Source: Liolophura sinensis (taxonomy: Eukaryota; Mollusca; Polyplacophora; Chitonida; Chitonidae). From it: a stretch of 64,000 bases of DNA. Where the stretch lies: NCBI RefSeq assembly GCF_032854445.1, contig NC_088304.1:15539850-15603849 (forward strand). The letters are read 5' to 3'. Numbering within the stretch: position 1 is the first letter of the stretch; every line of letters begins with the position of its first letter. Of this stretch, positions 34,991 through 47,732 are shown in pieces. Below the pieces are notes generated by a model. The model searched no databases, was not told the DNA's origin, and worked only from the letters and a program-made list of their open reading frames with translations. The translations under genes were made by a program, and so were the position numbers.

Positions 34991-35829
34991 TGTAAAATAG
35001 CTCAGTTAAAGTTGTGATTGTCTCAAGGCGAGGTGTCAGGTAGGTTGAAACCAGTGACTGCTTAGGCAGAAGATACTCTATGTCATTGGATTTATTTCAT
35101 GCTACTTTTAGTAAAAAGCATGTATATGAGATTTATGTGAGCTCCTCTGTGCCCCAGAATAAAGGACCCTGAAAATGTGTGCGGCAAATTTAAATTCGGT
35201 GTGGCATTTTTTCAAATGCGTACTTTTAGCGAAGCCCACGTTATCCAATATGAAAGCATTCGTCTTTGTATCGAACGCCTTGGGTTAAATCAATCAGGTG
35301 TAAAATGGAGGGGAAATCATCCCGCTGAATTTTCTCAAGCGTTTTACACATAAAGATGATGTCTAAGATACAAACTGTGCAATGAAGTAGTGTTTGCATC
35401 GAGGCGTGTTTTGGGGAGTTTTGTTCGTATTTTTACACAGCCACGCCATTTAAATGTATGAAATTGGAGACATGTTGCTGTCTGGATGACTCCCGTGTGA
35501 CATTGCTGAAAAGATACCAAAGGAAAAGTGAACCTCGTAGTTCGATGCAAAATATTGACTGATATATGAACATAATTTTGAGGTTCTACAATTGGTCACC
35601 AAAATTGGAAAATTTTATTTACAATCAATTTACAACAGCTAAATGTTACAATATGGAACTAAAAGATGAATCAGTTTTTATTAACAAACGGAAGAAAACT
35701 TTTTAGCAGAAAGACGATAATAAGGAGATTATCCGCGTGTTGCCTGTTGGGAAAGACCTAGTCCCATTGAGCGGGTCCCGGTCATTGGGACAATCTTGAA
35801 TCATCGAGCAGTTGCTGCGGCACGGGATT

Positions 35830-36115
35830 CAATCATTAGCGGCTGCCTCGTATTTCGGTCTAGGCCCATCGTTGCTATACCAGCGGCTCTGGCGCACTCG
35901 ACGCTGCTCTATATAACCTAATCAACCCTTTGAGTAATGTCCCGGGCACTGGGCACCCAGAAGGCCCATTGACACAGTTTCTATATACGTACGTTATGTA
36001 TGGTGACCCAGTCAGCTAGCGCGGGTCGATAGAGCTTGAATAAACCTATCCGTACAGTTTGATTCTCTGACGTCATGGTCGCGCACGCCAGGGTTTCGTT
36101 CAAACTAATTTAAAC
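35830..36115 (+). promoter_or_regulatory. TATA-module, copy 4 (best preserved)
   Basis: Contains cactcgacgctgctctatat, aacctaatcaaccctttgag, a potential stem ccgggcactgggcacccag, then ctacgt-like and tatggtgacccagtcagcta segments and gaataaac. TATA, AATAAA and TGACGTCA are all intact. Confidence 0.5.
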
Positions 36116-36564
36116 ACACGTCGTTGTTAGGGTTCAAAAATAGCTCAAATTCTCAGTAATCTGAAGAAGAAGCCATACGCAAGTTGAAACCAATGACAGT
36201 TTAAGCAGAAGATACTCTTTATCAGCGGAAATCCATCTATGTCATGCCACAAAACGGATTAAAGTGATTCAAACAAAAGTCTTTTTAGTTAGCTATCTAT
36301 GAAATAATGTTCCTCTGTACCCTGGAAATATTTGCAGTAAATGTAATTTACCTCTTGATCACATCCGTTCTTATCTTTGTGTCTAGCTCGTTATCCATTA
36401 CCAGCTCATTCATCCTTCTATCCACTATACATGCCTGAGACGATCGGGTTTACAAATGAGTTGAAATGATACTAATGAATTTTTTTTCAAGCACATAAAA
36501 GAAGCAGTGTTAGATACATATTTTCGGCAGGAGTTGCCTTGGCATTGGGCAAAGGTGTATGTGT

Positions 36565-36592
36565 GTGTGGGGGTGGGGGGTGGGGGGGTGTA
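36565..36592. repeat. G-rich low-complexity tract
   Basis: A run of G with scattered T (gtgggggtggggggtggggg) inside unit B that could form a G-quadruplex. Confidence 0.8.
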
Positions 36593-37189
36593 CTAAAGCG
36601 TTCGTGAAATTTTACAGGTGTACGTCGTTGAAATGAGTTTTTTTCAGGTACGCGTGAGAGAATAGGAAACATAATCACATGTACAGAAAAAATAAACCGC
36701 GCAGTTTGACGCACATAATGTCGTGTAAACATAGTCTTACGGCAATTGGTAAGCAATTTTCTTCGGAGAAATTACGCGTCCAGGCGATCGTGTTCTTAAG
36801 AAATATAGAGGAAAACGTCTGTTCAATAACCTACAAAGCTGGCTTGTACGCGGAAGTCTGATGCTTAATCGCGGGAACGAAAGCTAGGAAAAATAACATA
36901 CAGACGTGTTTACATAGATGGAGTCGTTGAAAAGGAGCACAGGTGGCTGTAGAAATGCTTCAACAGCCAATAAAGCTCGGTTGTGATAAGTTATTCTCAA
37001 ATAATGAGTAATTGCAGACACAATAGGAATTATATATGTGTACATTTTGTGGGTACATCTGGTAATAAAATACAAGCCGTGGTTTGATAATTGACTTAGA
37101 TGGAACTCTCTGAAGATATTGGATAAATTGTTTGGCGCATCGGATTAGATTCCTCTTTATCCACTGAACTAAGTTGAATTTGAATAGTT

Positions 37190-39420
37190 TCTCAGCTTGA
37201 TGAAACGTCCAAATATATAGCCTACACGATGAAGCCCTGGAAAAGGTTCTTGGTTGTTTTTGAGGATTGTTGCATCGAATCAATGATAGCCAATTGGAGC
37301 TTGGCATGTTACAGGGCACATGGAGTTAACCACCCGCATGCCATTATCCCATGAACACCTAGCCGGGAAAGATACATGAGCACCCTTCACATGCAAAGTG
37401 GAGATGTCTGGACAGACCTTGGGGCTCCTCTAACGGCTATGTCTAGTGGAAAACCTGAAAGAGAAGAATGTAGAAAGACCGTCATTAAAACGGACATTTG
37501 GACATCTTGGCACCTTGCCCTTATAAATATGTTTATTTTTAAAATGACCAATAATGTTAATTATTAAGGATTACAACTTTTCATCGTAGCCAGGAGAAAA
37601 AAAGCTGATTCTACGGAGAAAGTGAATAGAAAGTGTACGTCTTCTAATCGTAAATGATACCACCCGGTTGTTTTTACTAAGCAGTCGCAACACAATGCCA
37701 AGCGCAGTTACCATGTTGACGTATCCGTTCATTATACCTTAATACCAAGAAGGTTATGACAGGCGTAATTTACGTGTCAGGTGACATGTTGCAATATGCA
37801 ACTTTGCTAACATGAAGCTGTTTTTACTAACAATAGCAAGAAACTTTCCATTCAAAGACGCGTGCTAATTTGGAGATTACTTAATGGTCTCCACAAAAAG
37901 CAGGAACTGTTTTTTCTTCACAAAGTACATTTTACGACGATTAATATAGTGTGAAAAAGAAAATGTTTCACTTGTTATACATAGAGAGCTGATTTCGTGT
38001 TAGACCATTTGCGATTGGAACGGCAAGTGTCGAGATTTAGGTCACCGGGAGAATCTTTAATCATCAAGTAATTGCTGCCAAAGGAAATTTGAGCATCAGC
38101 GTTTCTCTCGTATTTCAATCCAGGCCCACCGTTGCTATACTAGCGGCTCTGACGCACTCGTAGCTGCTCTGTGTAACTTAATCAAGCCTTTCAGTAATGT
38201 CCACGACACTTGGCACCCAAAATGCCCACCGACACAGTTTCTGGATACCTACATTATGTATGGTGACCAGGTGCGCAAGAGCCCGGGTCGATACAGCTTG
38301 AATCATATGTTGCGAATTTCATGGCTCGCTGACGTCATCATCAAATACGTCAGGGATTCGATTCACACCAATTTAAGCACACTTCCTCGTCAAAGTTTTG
38401 AAATAGTTCAAAGTTCCAACAATATTGCTTTAGCAGAAGATAATCTTTATGATTTGAAATTAGTTAATGTCATGTCACTAATACGCATTTATGTTCTTCT
38501 GTAACAACGACACGGTTATGAAATAATATTCCTCTATGCCCCAAAGCATGCACCCGGAAAATATGTGTTGCAAAGTGTATTTTGTTTTGCACATCCAGTC
38601 TTACTTTTTGTCAGTCACGTATCCAATAAGAAAAAACTCACCACTGTACCCAACGACTAAGATTTAGTCGATTGTGTAAACAATAATGTTAAAATTCTTC
38701 TACGCGATTTTCAAGCATTTTACAGGTGCAGCGTAAGATAAAATTGGTGCAGTGCAGTTGTATGTGTATCGATGCGATCTTTTTTTTATATTTGTGTACT
38801 ATAAAGCCTTTGTAAGTTTACGCGTGTATGCCTTCAAAATGTGCATGTACTTTGAGCATTCTCGTTTTTTTTCTATGGCGTGGTAAAAGGAGATAAAACA
38901 TAAAAAACTGCCTACTTTATTGCGCATGATGGTAAATATAATTTTCTGATTACCGCAATTAGTACGTAATTTTTCTGGCGTAAATTGCGCGTCCAGTCGA
39001 TCGTGTTCTTTATAGATCAGTGACGGAGAATGTCTCTACAATGGCCCACAAAGCTAGTTTATGAGCGGAACTCTAGTGCTGGAATATCATTGTCACCTCT
39101 GCGCATGTAACGGATCTATACTAAAGACAAACCTTGGTGTTCCTTTAATGAGGGTAATGAAAAATCACAATGACGCCGTGCGCATGTGTGCGGAGCTGGT
39201 GTTTATCGAAAGTACTTACGTGAGGCACATAGCTGTGGAATTGATTTAACGCCGCAGATATTGCTCAATAAAAAGCTTTTTACCTCCATGCTTGTAAAGG
39301 CTATATATATTTAGACAGTTCACGTCACTGTAAAGTGGGTTTGGAATACAAAGTGTTAAGTGCCGTATTTCGGAGACAAGTGTTCAGGTCTGGATGTCAT
39401 AATAGACGGGTAGAATATTG
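37190..39420. repeat. Long repeat unit C (third of three)
   Basis: Block 1 starts at ccctggaaaaggttcttggt (37231), with ccattatcccatgaacacct shared with unit A. There is a single TATA-module at 38095, a cgcgtccagtcgatcgtgtt block at 38988, a partial second block 1 near 39110 (aagacaaaccttgg), and a gatattgctcaataaaaagc block at 39256 that matches 31400 in unit A. The unit has only one middle part, unlike A and B. Confidence 0.75.
38095..38375 (+). promoter_or_regulatory. TATA-module, copy 5 (TATA decayed)
   Basis: The TATA position reads ctctgtgtaact and the poly(A) position reads gaatcata, so both signals are lost. Order and flanks (ctctgacgcactcg, cacttggcaccca, acagtttctggatacctaca, gctgacgtcatc) are kept. 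Confidence 0.45.
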
Positions 39421-41685
39421 CAGCTAGCTAAAGTCGTGTTCACACGACCCAGCGATCAGTATCGACTTCTAGAATACGGCAGTTCCATTGGAAATAGCAC
39501 AATTTCTAGTTGAGACGAATTGTGACTAACGACTTAAATTAAAAGGACTGTTCACACGTTTTGATTTTGTTAATTTACCCAAGTAGGTACGACAAATTTC
39601 ACCCTGTGAACGCTGTTTAAAGAGCGAGTTCAGTGTCCGTCTTCAACTCGGAATCTTAAAGGAGGCCAGCTGACTGTAGATAAATTTTCACAGTCATAAG
39701 CCTTAACTTATCTTGTAAATACTGTTTTTTTTCGTAATAAAAAAAAGACAAAAAAAAAATAGTCAAAGGATGGAAATTTTAAGACATTTTGTGCAATGCT
39801 TGCTTTTCGTTTACAATGCAAATGTGAATTTTGTTAACTGATGGATAACGAATGTCTAATTTGAAATTTGAAATAGATTACGAATACCTCGGTATTTTTT
39901 TTTGTGGTCCGAATTCCTATTGTGCTGGATAGCATTACATTTCCAAAATTTTGAAGCCAAATTAAAAAATTACAGTTACTGATGGGCCTATGATAACATA
40001 GAACAGTATGTCATTGATCTGCTTTCAACGGTAATGTGAGGCTATATGTTCAAACCTAATAAACCAAGTCCAGTGAAACTATTCAGGAATTCTCTATACG
40101 CAGTGTATGCCCCAGAAGGTATTGGTGTGCATTTACTGATTGTGACCTCGCACAACGGATAACCTCATTGTACTAAGAACTACTCCTTACTACGGTCAGC
40201 TTGGCTACATGTACAGGTTTGACCTACTTTCTTTTATGAGTATATTATTGCCTTGTCGTCCGTTTATGTCGAAAACTATTGATCCAAAAATTAATAATGA
40301 AACTCCATACTCCAAGAATTGACTGATGGTGGCCTCCAATACGTAATCAGATTTAAAATAATGCAAATGACCATTGATATTTCTCTAGGTTATAAGTTTA
40401 TATTTGGCTCTTGTAAACACAGTATCTGCAAAGTTGAGGAATAATGCATACTGTCATTTGTGATTGGAGGACATTGTTGTGAAGACAGATGCCCAGCCGA
40501 GGTGTTTTGGCCAGCGTAGCTTCATGTTATACGTATCTCCACGGTAGTTAACAGATTGAGCTCTTGTGCTGTTCCTGCCAGCAATAGCGAACGCTAAGAT
40601 AGTGTTACAATGACGTCAACAACACCGGTGTAACAATGACGTCACCATTGTCCGTTTAACAATGACGACATTAACACCTGTGTGAACACACTTATCAACA
40701 CTTCCACTCACAGGCATGCTTGGTCATGCTGGTCAACCTTCTTAGTCTACTGTGTACATCACCTCGCTTTTCTTTTCTGGGTGATATTTGAAGTGCAATT
40801 GTTGTGGCCAGGGGCATAAGAGCGAGACACAATTTTCTTTATGTATTTCAACCCTGTTCCGCTTCAGTTCTGTTTCGTTCCCATTTCATCGCCATCGTCT
40901 TTCCGCGCAGTGCCCCTAATTTTGCCTCTCTCTACTCTCTTGCTTTCATATGAATAAAGATGAATGTAGATTGAAAGCTAAAAGTGGCATCCTTGAATGA
41001 TTCATTTGTTTATTTGGTGGCTTTCAACAACCCATATGTACCGGAGGTCATGAATAAGATTATAGTCCCGTTCTGCTGAATATTATCATACCATACCCAT
41101 GTGGAAAGCGAAATCTGAAGGCTGTTCATGAGTCGTAAATACATTATCATGAATTGCGTTTGTTAAATACTGTGACAGTGTGGATCACCATGTTGGATGT
41201 GTGAACATGGGCCTTGAATTCCCACATTGGTGAAGGGCTGCTCGGTCATCTGGTAGATTTCCATCTGTAGAAGTGCAAATGGAATATTTATCAGTCATGC
41301 GTATTAAAAGTAGCTGTTCCAAGGAGCTATGATTATGGATTAACGCCACTTCGGGAGGTGCAGCCATGCCGTGGCGATTCTCTTTCAAGAATCTGCGGTA
41401 TAATGTTTGAAAGACACTTCTGGCAATTAAACATTTATTCCGTTGTCCTGATGACCAATCAATGATGCCCACTCATAATATATCTGTAAATGTTTGTCCA
41501 GCTGAGTTTGAGACACGACGACCAAATGACGCAGATATACATATACTGTCTGTCAGGAGTAAAACTGAGGCGAGTAAATGAAAGTACTCATTATGATAAA
41601 ATAGTGGTTTGTCGTATTATGTTTGTTAAGCATGACCTCGTGTAGCCTTGCTGTGATTGTGGAGATTATCGAATTGTGGTTTTTG
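39420..41685. other. Unique sequence; three-copy TGACGTCA-type motif at 40605-40665
   Basis: Between 40605 and 40670 the segment aacaatgacgtca occurs twice and aacaatgacgaca once, spaced by 20-30 bp. TGACGTCA is the CREB/ATF binding palindrome. No gene was recognised nearby, so a regulatory role is speculative. Confidence 0.35.
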
Positions 41686-41687
41686 TA

Positions 41688-41765
41688 TGTATGTATGCAT
41701 GCATGAGGTTTAACGCCGTGCTTAGCCATTTTCAGTCATATGAAGACGAGGACTGATTAGGATTT
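41688..41765 (-). mobile_element. SINE family 1-like tail fragment
   Basis: The sequence gaggtttaacgccgtgctta, then ttttcagtcatatgaagacg, gattaggat is a diverged match to the 3' part of SINE family 1. Confidence 0.6.
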
Positions 41766-42416
41766 ATGGTTTTTGTCATTACTACAACGGTGCACGTTTT
41801 GTAAGGCGTTACAAGCTGCTGGAAAAAATTTGTTAAGATAATGATTTGACAAGTTTTTGCTTCTAGTTGATAAATTTTTGTCTGTTTTGTACTGAAACAA
41901 ATGCAACAACTACACATCACTGAAACTTTTTCGCGGAAGTTGAGTAAGGAGTCCGTGGGCGAAAGCCATTTTAATTGCATTTTAAATGAGCGTGATTAAC
42001 AATACAGAACGAATTTCGTATTAAAAATGTATTCAGTTGAATTCTTAATAAACACAGAGTGAACCAACTTCCTGCTTGTAACTGCTCTGCGTTTAATGAG
42101 GTCTACAGCGCTTTTCGTTCGTAAGAAATGAAAAACAGGAAGTTATCTCTAACATTCACTAAACTGGAAATAAATTCAATGAATGCCCTGATCTGTATGT
42201 ACCCGACGACAACAGTCTCCAGATGGGGTCAACAGAAATAGTACAGCATTTTCATTTCTCAACACGCATATACTTAAATATAAGCCTAACACGCTAACTA
42301 AACCACTATATTCAACACTTTACTCCATCTGACGAGGACACATCGACCGATTACGGCTATAATTGTGAGGATGTGTGTGTTTGTCTAATGTCTGATTACA
42401 TGTATGTACAAATATT

Positions 42417-42552
42417 TGTTTATTTATTAATTGATTGGTGTTTTACGCCCCACTCAAGAATATTTCACTTTTGCAACGGCGGCCAGCATTATGGTGGGTG
42501 GAAACCGGGCAAACCCACGATCATCCGCGGTTTGCTATCAGACCTATGTACA
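42417..42552 (-). mobile_element. SINE family 2, 5'-truncated
   Basis: It runs from the tail (attaattgattggtgtttta at the plus-strand left end) to the middle block (ccgcggtttgctatcagacc) and lacks the tRNA head. Confidence 0.88.
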
Positions 42553-42559
42553 AATAGAA

Positions 42560-43465
42560 GACACAGTTTGAAATTTAGCTTCACCAGAAATGAAGCAAGT
42601 TCAGCGGTGGACAGACTGTACGTTGAATTACCAGTGCGGCTAGTATATAAAAAACCGTGACAATTATTAATACATGAAGCAGGAGATTTGACTGCCGCCA
42701 CTCACGTTTTAATCTCAGTGTTTAGTCTCAAAGTCTTTCATTGTATCGCATATATGGAACACAGCTTGGGGAATAATCAGTTTAAGTGCTACACATGTGT
42801 ACCTCTTCTAAACATACCAGCATGGCAACCCATTAAACATTAAGCAAGGACAAACTTTGTCTGGTTCCATGATCATTATAAGAAGGGGTACTGCCAAGCA
42901 GAGTTAAAATCATGACACAAGGATATCATGTATTAATGATATAGTTACCATTATACGTAATTACTGGCGAGTATAAACATTGCAATTTAGTTTTATCAGG
43001 CGTTTTTGTTTTCTGTCCGTCTTGCAAGACTTTGTTCCGTCCATTTAGCTTGTCTAGCTGTCAAGTGTTACCCAAGCCGGTTATCTTATAACCGTCGGTA
43101 CAAAAAAAGACCTGGTCTGATTTGATTATTTTGCCAGAGATGCCAACGTAAGCGAACATTTACTGCACAGTAATCAGAATCAAGACTGACAATTGATATC
43201 TGCAGGTCTATTAAGCAAGGAAATTAAATTGTAAAGATTCGTGAGTGACTAAGATTTGAGGTTTGTAAACACGTGTTTAATTAAATTATTAAATTAAATT
43301 ATTCTGATTAAGATAAGAATCAGATTTCCACAGACGTATGAAACGAGTGTTAAGATTTTAGTTCATCATGACTGTCCTAATAATGTTTCACGGAATACGT
43401 CTCTTAGCGGTAACCTTGGTTTGGAAAATGTCATCTCATCATCGGAGGACAGAATGTTTTGGAGA
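42560..43465. other. No recognised feature
   Basis: AT-rich unique sequence with short frames only. Confidence 0.4.
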
Positions 43466-43695
43466 ACCCAACATATATAAGACTACAGCATGGAGAATAA
43501 AACCAGAGCAGGGACGACAGTGTGATAGCTGGCAAATGCTCACGTGTAACCAATGTTATTTATCTTCTTGCCAGATTAACTCACTCAGGGTTTTATTACT
43601 ACTGTTCATGTAAAGGCTTAGAAAGTAATAGCTTAGACGTCAGTTAGCGCCATGGTTTAAGGAGAATTAGGGGAAAAAAGTATAAACAAAAAAAA
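43466..43695 (+). repeat. Dispersed element with one 81-bp unit (plus copy)
   Basis: The segment gactacagcatggagaataa, aaccagagcagggacgacag, tgtgatagctggcaaatgct matches one satellite unit. It is followed by cagggttttattactactgt, tcatgtaaaggctta and gccatggtttaaggagaatt. The last two blocks are shared with 55780-55860 and, inverted, with 4660-4740. Confidence 0.85.
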
Positions 43696-43699
43696 ATGC

Positions 43700-44860
43700 G
43701 ATGGTTAAATGTAGTTTTGCATGCATCAGTCACTGGTGTAGAGTTACTGAAAATGTCGGAGCAATTTTCACAATGTTGAGTTCAGTTTCCTCTGTAATAG
43801 CAAGAGCGCTCTACGATATGAAAAACGCTCTTGGCAGTTTTACTAGCAGTTTTATATTACGAGCCCATGCCTTTAATATTGTAGGCATTTACCCAAATGA
43901 ATAAATAAAATAAACGCGTGGCTACATATTGAATTCCATTGGTTTATTTGGCTTTTGAGAAGGTTTGGTGCATTTGGATAATTGTCACATTCCAGGTTTC
44001 TCTGCTTAAAATGACCATCCCGAGTTTATTGGGGTCATTGTCTGGCAGTGGTGCAGCCAATATCGAAACGAAGGAGATATATGAGAAACGAGAAATGATC
44101 TAGTCTCTGGATCATAAACCAGTGGGAGATGGCCAGAATGTGAGATATGTTTTGTAATATACAATTCCTTCCAGTTAATACGTCGAAACTTTAATTTCGG
44201 TTCTGTCAGACGCAGATCTGGATTGGTGAACAGTGAGTGTCCTTTGAGGGCTATATCCTTGGCGATTCTTTCGGCTTTGTCATTACGTTACCATGTCAAA
44301 CACAGTACATCATGTTTCATTTTGGCATTTCTGTATTATTTTCAATGAAATATGTATTTAGCGTGAGACAAAAGAAAACTAATTTTTATGGAATCCATAT
44401 CGCCGCGATTTATCGAATACACTAATAACTGATGTTTGGGTCTACTTTTTGGCTGTGATATTGAAGCTATATATCCAGTCTTGTGAGTTGAAACAATAAT
44501 GTAATAAATGATTTGGGCATACGTGCAAATGAAACATGGGATGATGGATATACACGTGGTTGTAATGCGATCCGAAACACTACCTAAATTCAACAGATAT
44601 TGCCCTTGGCCCAAAGCCAAACTGTGCACAAAATGACATCAAAATCCGTGCGTAACGTTCGTGTTCGTGAAGTTGCTGATCGACAACAGACAGACAAACT
44701 AACACATAAACGCAGACGAAAACAAAACAGCCGAGTCTCGTTTCCATTAAGAGAGGAAGTTTGACAGCTATTTTAGTATGATGCATTGATTTTGGGGAAA
44801 ATCTTGGCTTTATGCGGTTGCCGTTCTTTGTCACCGCTTAACTACATTTTAAGGTGACTA
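43700..44860. other. No recognised gene
   Basis: Open frames up to 95 codons on both strands match nothing known. No repeat was recognised. Confidence 0.4.
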
Positions 44861-44865
44861 CAACC

Positions 44866-45134
44866 TTATTTATTTATTTATTTGATTGGTGTTTTGCACC
44901 GTACTCAAGAGTATTTCACTTTTACGACGGCGGCCAGCATTATGGTTGGTGGAAACCGGGCATAGCCCGGGGGAAACCCACGACCATCCGCAGGTTGCTG
45001 ACAGACCTTCCCACTTACCGGCCGGAGAGGAAGCCAGCATGAGTTGGACTTAAATTCACAGCGACCGCATTGGTGGGAGACTCCTGGGTCACTACGCTGT
45101 GCTAGCGCTAACCAACTGAGTTATGGAGGCCCCC
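44866..45134 (-). mobile_element. SINE family 2, full length
   Basis: On the minus strand from 45134: ggcctccataactcagttgg, gttagcgc (A-box region), tgtgaatttaagtccaactc (B-box region), ggcttcctctccggcc, caacctgcggatggtcgtgg, cccgggctatgcccggtttc, gtaaaagtgaaatactcttg, tacggtgcaaaacaccaatc, then repeated aaata. The stretch gggcatagcccggg is palindromic. This is a good reference copy for the family. Confidence 0.95.
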
Positions 45135-45439
45135 ACAATCAAATATTAATATATATTTAATAAATTGAGATGAAAAGGATGACGGTGCCAGGATAAGTGT
45201 TTAGAGTTTTCTCCCTTCTTAAATCATTGTTTTGTCAGATGTATTTTCATTTTATTTCCTTTAACCACTGTATGTATGGCACGAATAGTACACAGTAGAC
45301 TGATTCCGGGTAAACTCACATACATGTACAGTAAAACTGCTTCCTTCCGAGTTAAACATTGCTATCATTTTAGGATGTTTCATTGTAACCTGTTGTAAAA
45401 TAAATCACTGCTGATCTGAAGATGTTTTTTACTATGTTT

Positions 45440-45745
45440 AACGTGAATGAGGCAACTGTAAAAACACATCTCCGCGTAGACATGAATATAATGTAAACTA
45501 CAACAGTGTAGAGAGTAAAACGAGAGCAGCGACCAGAGTGTAATAGTTGGCAAGTAGTTACATATAGCTTATGAAAACTGGCTTTTTGGCAGTTTACCTC
45601 AGGGTATTCTTTTAATTGTGTTAAATGCTTTAACAGTAGCAACTTACAAACTCTCTAGCACTATGTGCTGAGTGCTGTGTTTTATTTTTAATATATTAGA
45701 CGTCGCGGGGATAGACATACTCAAAATGCCGTGTTATCGTCACGA
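45440..45745 (+). repeat. Dispersed element with one 81-bp unit (plus copy)
   Basis: The unit-like part is agagagtaaaacgagagcag, cgaccagagtgtaatagttg, gcaagta. It is followed by ggcagtttacctcagggtat, ttaaatgctttaacagtagc, attagacgtcg and acatactcaaaatgccgtgt. The last blocks match, inverted, 47960-48018 and 4595-4665. Confidence 0.78.
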
Positions 45746-45749
45746 TTCA

Positions 45750-46660
45750 TGAACAATCGTTCACAACCTTACAAGTCGTGATTGTATGACAGATTTTATA
45801 AACCTACACGTGTTGCACAATTCCGTGCGGCACGAAGCCATGTTTAGTGCAGGATTGCTAATTAGGCAATCAGACAAATTAGGCATCCCCAGGCAAATCC
45901 GTGACCGTGCATGGCTCCCAAACGGTTCAAAAGGTTAGAACCGTTGCGCGTAACGCAATAACTGTAACGACAAGTTCATAAGGATAATTTTCATACAGTT
46001 CACACTCACCCAAGCCAGCCATTATCTCAGCCCCATTGTGTAGAAACCTTGTGTTACATGTAGCTTAAACAAATAATAGTGTATTGTCTGGATCTGTTTT
46101 AAAAGTTGTTAGAGATGTTTCTAAATAAAACATTCCACGTATAAAGAACCTTCGACTCCTTTACCGCATGTTATTGACATTTACAAGCCCTGCAAAATTA
46201 TTCCTAAAACTATTTCTTTAGGCATTGTTTAGACCAAAATTTTCAGTACAATGCAGCAAAATTGTCTTGAAACCTCTCCAGTTCTTCGTTAACTAATAGG
46301 CACTCATCAGGAAAGGTTTACAGAGAAGGTAAATAAGATCAAGATTAAATTTACGTTTGTTTTTATTTTTTACGCCATTATGTTTTACAAATTGAAAAAA
46401 ATAAACATAAAGGGCTATAAAATTAGTACAATGTTTTGCGCTGCAATTACATTTGAAACTATCTTTAAAGATTTTAAAAAGAGATTTAAATTCATTGTTT
46501 CGCTTCCAGTTCACACAGATGGTGTTGATCGAGTTAAAAAGTGACTGGAAAAAATGACATTTTGTATCTCACACTTTGAATGATTATTTTTTATATTAAT
46601 ATCGTAAACGAGTAACGAGTTAAGTCAGGATGAAAGAAATTAGCGTCACCTGTTAGGTAA
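45750..46660. other. No recognised feature
   Basis: AT-rich unique sequence. Confidence 0.4.
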
Positions 46661-46667
46661 GACAGCC

Positions 46668-46795
46668 TGAATCTAGGCATCAAAACAGACATTCGTGTAC
46701 CAGCCGTAGTCCAAAATAGACGTTCCAGGTCAATGATCTCAAGGTTAAATCTCCCAAAGAAACGATCCAAAAATTCCCTGAAACATGATATATGG
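46668..46795. repeat. Dispersed repeat, copy 2 of 3
   Basis: The segment gacattcgtgtaccagccgt followed by agacgttccaggtcaatgat matches gacattcgtatacgagccgt and ggacgttccaggtcaataat at 60495-60543. The similarity fades after 46790. Confidence 0.65.
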
Positions 46796-46799
46796 ACGA

Positions 46800-47560
46800 G
46801 GTGTGCACGGAACTGTAAGCACCATTCTAAAGGCTGAATCTACCATTTATATGAAAACCTTAGCAATAAAATGACCACACATTCGAGCAAAAAGCTTGTG
46901 ACTCCCTGTAGGTTAAATAATTTATCGGGTTTAGCTACATTCTATAACAAATCTCTTTTCGGCCGAAACATATCGATCGTGTATGCATAAGCAAACGACA
47001 TTAGCGTACGGAATAGCCCTTCCGTGTTTCTTAAAAAAGAATAAAAAACATTTTTCTTGTGGTGCAGACTTGGTCAAACACACTTAAACCAGGCGCTATG
47101 AGGTGGACAGAATAAAGAGTACATGGCTGGCTGATGGTAAACGCGTGTTGTCTGACGTCACCCAAGATGTGGAAATTCTTGTTCTGCAGACACCATAAGA
47201 ATGCATATTGCACTAAGGATTTACAGTGCTTTAAACGTGGAATTTTACATGAGGTGAATTGTATTGTTTATAGACCACAGTATCAGTGTGGCCTTGATCC
47301 TGTAATTACCATGGCAACATATATGTTTAGCATGTGTCGCCATGGTAATTAAAATGAACTAAGAGTTTAATTGCTTTATGTGCCAAGGCCCTGGTGGTGA
47401 ACGCCCACTTTTTACTTGAGCTACACAATGATAGTGTGGGCTCGGCCATGTAGGTACAGCCTACTCCATCTTCTAATACTGCGTAATTAATGGAATTGGT
47501 TTATTTGATTTGTATTGCAACGCGTTCTCGAAGAGATTGCGCCTTTAGCAGCTCCTACAT
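46800..47560. other. No recognised gene; inverted pair at 47308-47350
   Basis: The short inverted pair attaccatggcaacatat and gtcgccatggtaat (47308-47350) can form a small hairpin. Nothing else was seen. Confidence 0.35.
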
Positions 47561-47561
47561 G

Positions 47562-47722
47562 TATCCAAGCATTGACATGAACAGTTAGAATAAAACTCTA
47601 AGGTGAATTGAAAAGAGACCGAATTTCGCCAGGTTTATTGTGACTGTGTGCCACCTATCACTCTGTCCCCGCTGTTCAGGTTTTGCTCATTATGCTGTGG
47701 TCTTATATTTTGTATTCCTGCT
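47562..47722 (-). repeat. Dispersed element with one 81-bp unit (minus copy)
   Basis: On the minus strand: ataagaccacagcataatga, gcaaaacctgaacagcgggg, acagagtgataggtggcaca, then aggtttattgtgactgtgtg reversed in order relative to the plus strand, and finally ttagagttttattctaactg, ttcatgtcaatgcttg. It is diverged but keeps the order seen at 43466. A SINE follows directly on the right. Confidence 0.75.
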
Positions 47723-47732
47723 TAATACTAGT

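Larger units (their letters stand above)
33950..37190. repeat. Long repeat unit B (second of three)
   Basis: Block 1 begins at ggcctggaaaagctgttggc (33988) and shares gcacttgaagttaac-like and ggggctcctctta segments with unit A. TATA-modules are at 34700 and 35830. The cgatcgtgttct block is at 36786 and the gaaatgcttcaacagccaat block at 36952. Like unit A it has the middle part doubled. No open frame is conserved between units. Confidence 0.75.
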
